Below are positions 59,929 to 64,000 of a stretch of 64,000 bases of DNA, one piece after another. The translations under genes were made by a program, and so were the position numbers. The notes under the pieces were generated by a model, which searched no databases, was not told where the DNA came from, and was given only the letters and a program-made list of their open reading frames with translations. This DNA is from B18-G4 sp032250805 (lineage in GTDB: Bacteria; Bacteroidota; Bacteroidia; Bacteroidales; B18-G4): the NCBI GenBank assembly GCA_032250805.1, contig JAVVEM010000003.1:1-64000 (forward strand). The letters run 5' to 3'. The number at the start of each line of letters is the position of its first letter. The first letter of the stretch is position 1.

Positions 59929-59936
59929 TATCTTTG
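59929..59936 (+). promoter_or_regulatory. Putative -7 box of the second T9SS protease gene
   Basis: TATCTTTG, exact consensus, 7 bases before ATG 59944, so the message would have almost no leader. A TTTG lies 24 bases upstream (59901-59904), longer than the usual spacing. Confidence 0.6.
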
Positions 59937-59943
59937 TGTATTC

Positions 59944-61812
59944 ATGAAAAGATTCATTCTTATTTTCGTTTTGTTCATCCCTGTGTTGCTCAATGCACAG
60001 CTTAGTGATGGTGGGTATCCGCTCAGCATGTTAAAGCAAAATGTCAGCGAAAATTACCGGCTTATCACGCTGGCGGCTCCTGATGTTGAGCAGCTCCTGC
60101 AGCAAGACAATACACCCCGTGAAGACCCGGGCCCTTACCGTGTTGGTGCACCTTTGAGCACAGATATTGATCTGGTGAGAGATGGTTCTGCTGAATCACT
60201 CAGCAGTGGTGCGTTGATCATAAGGCTGGGCATTCAGTCACGCAATGCCAGAGGACTTATTTTGTATTACGAACGATTCCGTATTCCTGAAGGAGGGATG
60301 TTGTATATCTATAGCAAGAATAAATCGCAGCTCATAGGCGCATTTACCCATAAGAATAATCCTGCGGGCGGATATTTTGCGACAGAAATGATCAGTGGCG
60401 ATGAACTTGTACTCGAGTATAATGCAGGCAGCAGTAACGCACGCATGCCTGTGATCCATATTTATGAGGTCCATTACATTTACAGGGATATTGGTAATGA
60501 CTTGAAGGGTTCGTCAGGTCCCTGCGAAGTAAATGTGAATTGCCCTGAAGGCAACAGTTGGCAGAATGAAAAAAAATCGGTTGCAAAGATATTTCTTAAG
60601 GATGGAAGCGGCTCCTATTTGTGTACCGGTGCGCTTGTGAATAATACCCGACAGGATAGTACGCCTTATTTTTTAACGGCCCGTCATTGTGGTTCTGATG
60701 CAACTGCAAATCACTTCTCGCAATGGATATTTTATTTCAATTATGAGTCGCCCACCTGCGAAGATCCTGTGAATGATCCGCCCTCGGGTACGCTCATTGG
60801 TTGCGAACTGGTTTCACAAGCACCTGATGGAACTTCCAGCGGATCTGATTTTAAATTGCTTAAACTCGGCCAAAGAGTGCCTGAGGGCTTTAATCCATGG
60901 TTTGCCGGCTGGAACCTTACAGGGCAGGTAAGCATGTCGGGGGTGGGCATTCATCATCCGCAGGGCGACATTAAAAAGATATCCACTTATAAAGAACCCT
61001 TGCTTTCTGTCGACTACAGCAGTTCAAGCCCGAATACCAACGGTGACTACTGGCGTGTAATCTGGGCCGAAACGGCCAATGGCTATGGGGTAACCGAGGG
61101 TGGATCATCAGGCTCGCCTTTATTCGATAATTCGGGTAAAATAATTGGCACCCTCACCGGTGGTGCAGCAAGCTGTGCGAACCCCGATGCGCCCGATTAT
61201 TATGGGAAGTTTGCATCGCACTGGGAGTCGAACGGTAGCGTAGTTACAGCCCAACTGCGGCCATGGCTTGATCCCGGACAAACAGGCGTGTTATCTATGG
61301 AAGGCTTCGGATATGGTAACCTTCTTACTGCCGGATTTAGTGCCGATACAAGCGTAATCAGCGTTGGGGGGAGCGTTCAGTTTACCGACCTCTCAACAGG
61401 CGATCCGGATCAATGGGACTGGACTTTTTACGGGGGCACTCCTTCAACATATTCGGGCCGGCAACCTGGCCGCATCACGTATCAATTCTATGGCGAATAT
61501 CATGTTTCACTGGTTGTTAAGGACAATAATCTTTCCGACAGTCTGTTGAAAGAGAAATATATTCGTGTTACTCCCAATATTTATCCTGTTCCGGCACGCG
61601 AATATGTTGTTATTGATTTTGGTAACCGCTCCCTGGCCTTGCTTGAAGTAAGTATATTCGATGTATATGGCAGGTTGGTCGGGCGATATAAAACCTCTGA
61701 TATAGCTGATGGGATATGGCAGATCCAGCTTGATGATATAAGGACAGGAAACTATATCATGCACATTAAAACGGATGTGAAAGAGGATTATCTGAAATTA
61801 ATCGTATACTAG
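59944..61812 (+). CDS. T9SS-exported lysyl-endopeptidase-like protease, one PKD domain
   Basis: A 622-residue paralogue of the preceding protease. Signal peptide 1-18; pro-region; trypsin-fold domain with H248 (LTARHC), D302 (GSDFKLLKL) and S389 (GGSSGSPLF); one PKD domain (about 460-540, AGFSADTSVISVGG); and a short C-terminal sorting-like domain (NIYPVPAREYVVIDFG to KLIVY), which is less typical than that of its neighbour. ATG 59944 is used: the longer frame would begin inside the terminator and promoter. It probably arose by tandem duplication followed by loss or gain of PKD units. Confidence 0.9.
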   Translation: MKRFILIFVLFIPVLLNAQLSDGGYPLSMLKQNVSENYRLITLAAPDVEQLLQQDNTPREDPGPYRVGAPLSTDIDLVRDGSAESLSSGALIIRLGIQSRNARGLILYYERFRIPEGGMLYIYSKNKSQLIGAFTHKNNPAGGYFATEMISGDELVLEYNAGSSNARMPVIHIYEVHYIYRDIGNDLKGSSGPCEVNVNCPEGNSWQNEKKSVAKIFLKDGSGSYLCTGALVNNTRQDSTPYFLTARHCGSDATANHFSQWIFYFNYESPTCEDPVNDPPSGTLIGCELVSQAPDGTSSGSDFKLLKLGQRVPEGFNPWFAGWNLTGQVSMSGVGIHHPQGDIKKISTYKEPLLSVDYSSSSPNTNGDYWRVIWAETANGYGVTEGGSSGSPLFDNSGKIIGTLTGGAASCANPDAPDYYGKFASHWESNGSVVTAQLRPWLDPGQTGVLSMEGFGYGNLLTAGFSADTSVISVGGSVQFTDLSTGDPDQWDWTFYGGTPSTYSGRQPGRITYQFYGEYHVSLVVKDNNLSDSLLKEKYIRVTPNIYPVPAREYVVIDFGNRSLALLEVSIFDVYGRLVGRYKTSDIADGIWQIQLDDIRTGNYIMHIKTDVKEDYLKLIVY

Positions 61813-61845
61813 AAAAAAGCCCAAAACCTTTTTCCCTGTAAAATT

Positions 61846-62886
61846 CTAAATATCACCATCACTCTTCTTATGGATGACATAATGTTCCCATTTGTTGACC
61901 AGTTCCTGCATATCGGCAGGCAGGTCTGAATCGAAGAAAAGATATTGGCCGGTAGTAGGGTGATTAAAGCCAAGCGACCTTGCATGCAGGGCCTGACGGG
62001 GCATGATCGCGAAACAGTTTTTAATAAATTGCCGGTATTTGGTGAAGGTAGTTCCTTTCAGTATCTGGTCGCCCCCATAAGCAGCATCATTAAATAACGG
62101 ATGCCTGATATGTTGCATATGCGCCCTGATCTGATGCGTGCGCCCGGTCTCGAGGGTGCATTCAAGCAGACTTACATAACCAAAGCGCTGCAATACTTTC
62201 CAATGCGTAACGGCATGCTTCCCGGTTTCCCCTTCGGGATATACGGTCATCACTTTTCGGTTGTTTTTGCTACGGCCGAGCTTACCAGCCACCGTACCCT
62301 CATCAGCTTCCATGTTGCCCCATACCAGTGCCATGTATTTACGATCAATAACATGATCGAAAAAGGCCCTGGCGAGTTTGGTCTGCGCCATTTCATTTTT
62401 TGCAACAAGCATGATCCCCGAGGTATCTTTGTCGATTCTGTGAACAAGATAAGGACGGGCTTCTTCCGATCCGCTTTGTTCCATGAGGTACCAGGTAAGA
62501 GCATTGACAAGGGTTCCCGTAAAATTGGCATAGGCGGGATGTACCACCATGCCTGCAGCTTTGTTCACTACCAGCAGGTCGTCATCCTCAAATACAATCT
62601 GAACCGGAATATTTTCAGGGATGATCTCAGTATCGCGTGGCGCTTCGGTGAGCACAATGGTGATCACATCGCCAGGTTTTACTTTGTAATTTTGCTTTAC
62701 AGCACTCCCATTTACGAGAATGCTTCCTGCAGTAGCTGCCTGCTGGATCTTATTCCTGGAGGCATTTTCAATGCGGGTCATCAGGAATTTGTCGATGCGA
62801 AGCAGACTTTGGCCCGGGTCGGCGACAAATCGGTAATGTTCGTACAGATCATCTTCCTGTTCTGCGAAGTTGTCAGTTTGCGACAT
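61846..62886 (-). CDS. rluD: RluA/RluD-family pseudouridine synthase
   Basis: Converts uridines in 23S rRNA (by family analogy the helix 69 positions) to pseudouridine. The 346-residue product has an N-terminal S4 RNA-binding domain (LLRIDKFLMTRIENASRNKIQQAATAGSILVNG, in pieces) and a catalytic domain with HRIDKDTSG (catalytic D152) and the later LETGRTHQIRAHMQHI block. It is convergent with the protease gene and downstream of the partial T9SS gene, 11 bases away on the same strand. Confidence 0.94.
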   Translation of the reverse strand: MSQTDNFAEQEDDLYEHYRFVADPGQSLLRIDKFLMTRIENASRNKIQQAATAGSILVNGSAVKQNYKVKPGDVITIVLTEAPRDTEIIPENIPVQIVFEDDDLLVVNKAAGMVVHPAYANFTGTLVNALTWYLMEQSGSEEARPYLVHRIDKDTSGIMLVAKNEMAQTKLARAFFDHVIDRKYMALVWGNMEADEGTVAGKLGRSKNNRKVMTVYPEGETGKHAVTHWKVLQRFGYVSLLECTLETGRTHQIRAHMQHIRHPLFNDAAYGGDQILKGTTFTKYRQFIKNCFAIMPRQALHARSLGFNHPTTGQYLFFDSDLPADMQELVNKWEHYVIHKKSDGDI

Positions 62887-62897
62887 CCGGAAATGTG

Positions 62898-64000
62898 TTA
62901 ATGAATAATTAGCTTGTGTGTATGGTTAATGCTGTTGTCTTCCTTAAAGATGCGGAGTATATATATCCCGCGGGGAATATCTCCGACATTGACTGTGCTT
63001 TCATAGGGGATGTTGAGCAATTCCCTGCCAAGAAGGTCATACAGGGCAATGCTTGTTGTATGTTCAAATTCATGGCCCGTAGCAAGTTTATGCCCGATGT
63101 GCAAAACTCCTCCATTTACCGGGTTTGGGTATATGTGCCATTGAATAAGATCGTCCGGTTCTTTTATGCTGAAAGGGTCATAAAAATCATTGAAAATCGG
63201 GCGCATAAGCAAGGCTCCCTGCATAAGTGATTGTTCCCAGTTGCCAGTGGCATTAAAAAACATATTTTCAGACGCGTCATTATGTGTGTCGAAACCCACA
63301 TTGAGTAGATTTTCAGTGGTTTGCTCCCATCCAATATAGATTGTTCCCAAAACAGGAACGGGAGGATCGATCTCATAGATCTGCATACGGTACAGCTGAT
63401 CACTGAATTTAGGCTTGAGGTCTTCCTTTGACCATATCAGGTTGCCGGGCTTTCCGTTGTTGTTGTCCCATATCATAAGATGAAAGAACTCGTCATTTGC
63501 GTCATTCTGAACCCTGTTAAAGAACATGGCAATACCTTTAAGCGAATCGGCAATGTTGAGGGTATATTTGCAGGCGGCCTTTCCGCCGGCGATACTCAAC
63601 CCATAGCCCAGTTCCGGGGTGCCGTCGTCGTAGGCGTAATAGTTATAGAACTTCTGGATAAAATGAATGGTGTCGGCAAGATCGGGATTGCTTTGGTCGT
63701 GGATTACGTGCCTGATCCTGTAGCTTGCACTGTCGGCCTGGCTGCTCAGGGGGAATAGAAAATCCCTTGGCGGGCAGGCATGTTGAGGAACATTGCTGCA
63801 GCTCTGGTATCCGGTATTGAAGAAAGGGTAAAGGTTGGCAAAGCCGCCATTGTAGGTGTGCGTGTACGGATCGCCCTGTCCATCAATGATGTATTCATAA
63901 TATACATTGAAGGTGTCGGCGCTGAGGTTGGTGATATAGAGTTTTAATGAGTCTTTAAGCTGGTTGGTAGGGTCGTTTCGGTATTGCCTTAGGGGCATAG
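62898..64000 (-). CDS. T9SS-exported protein, C-terminal part (runs off window)
   Basis: About 366 residues of the 3' end of a secreted protein; the 5' end lies beyond base 64000. The visible part is beta-rich. It has a segment DDGTPELGYGLSIAGGKAACKYTLNI typical of lectin-like domains in Bacteroidota exoproteins (quoted in part: YDDGTPELGYGL), two cysteine-rich turns (YQSCSNVPQHACPP), and a T9SS type A sorting domain (WHIYPNPVNGGVLHIG to THKLIIH). An ATG at 63998 exists but is probably internal. No catalytic motif can be seen, so function is unknown. Confidence 0.85.
   Translation of the reverse strand, partial: MPLRQYRNDPTNQLKDSLKLYITNLSADTFNVYYEYIIDGQGDPYTHTYNGGFANLYPFFNTGYQSCSNVPQHACPPRDFLFPLSSQADSASYRIRHVIHDQSNPDLADTIHFIQKFYNYYAYDDGTPELGYGLSIAGGKAACKYTLNIADSLKGIAMFFNRVQNDANDEFFHLMIWDNNNGKPGNLIWSKEDLKPKFSDQLYRMQIYEIDPPVPVLGTIYIGWEQTTENLLNVGFDTHNDASENMFFNATGNWEQSLMQGALLMRPIFNDFYDPFSIKEPDDLIQWHIYPNPVNGGVLHIGHKLATGHEFEHTTSIALYDLLGRELLNIPYESTVNVGDIPRGIYILRIFKEDNSINHTHKLIIH

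Overview
This window is a chromosomal contig from a member of the Bacteroidota, most like the Bacteroidales/Marinilabiliales side. The evidence is fourfold. Promoters have the phylum-specific form TTG-N19-21-TAnnTTTG (best examples upstream of secDF, hldD, prfA, a peptide transporter and a putative small RNA). Several large secreted proteins end in type IX secretion (T9SS) sorting domains. Phylum-typical families are present (DUF4252, DUF4159, DUF4492, fused SecDF, TIGR01212 radical SAM). Recognisable Shine-Dalgarno sequences are rare. A run of exactly 100 N at 1306-1405 marks a scaffold join, so the single frame running through it is not a real protein.

Layout. 0.3-7.2 kb: rightward housekeeping run pyrE, SRPBCC protein, [gap], birA, rsfS, ftsH, LUD protein, cdsA, psd. 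7.2-11.8 kb: leftward HAD phosphatase, radical SAM protein, lipoprotein, POT peptide transporter. 12-14.2 kb: ECF sigma factor, anti-sigma-like protein and two DUF4252 proteins, closed by a strong terminator. 14.3-17.2 kb: valS followed by an orphan promoter-hairpin unit that looks like a small RNA gene. 17.3-22.4 kb: leftward DUF4159, rsmE and a 1218-residue sortilin-like T9SS protein. 22.4-23.1 kb: repeat-rich intergenic DNA.

23.1-36.4 kb is a respiratory island. It holds a leftward cytochrome bd operon (DUF4492-cydA-cydB plus an unlisted 39-residue small membrane protein); a divergent copper-binding lipoprotein; a rightward caa3-type cytochrome oxidase operon in the order SCO-I-III-IV-II-ctaB; a NYN-LOTUS protein; and a leftward three-gene Fe-S/NrfD/cytochrome c membrane complex with no catalytic molybdopterin subunit. 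The Fe-S protein of that complex has lost one cysteine in each of two cluster motifs.

36.4-40.3 kb: lemA-TPM-TPM and htpG. 40.4-45.5 kb: DUF554 protein, then a leftward surface-protein operon (tail-fibre-like protein, beta-barrel, T9SS esterase). 45.7-50 kb: ilvE, pyrF, prfA, purM. 50-56.1 kb: a PorE-like T9SS/OmpA protein carrying a C-terminal degenerate aspartyl-protease-like domain, then tatA and secDF, so three protein-export functions are adjacent. 56.2-64 kb: hldD, two tandem T9SS lysyl-endopeptidase-like proteases, rluD, and the 3' part of another T9SS protein running off the window.

The most unusual items are the orphan NrfD complex with degenerate Fe-S motifs, the PorE-retropepsin fusion, the putative small RNA after valS, the cydX-like small gene, and a family of modular intergenic repeats present at four places. 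No tRNA, rRNA, CRISPR array, transposase or prophage was found.
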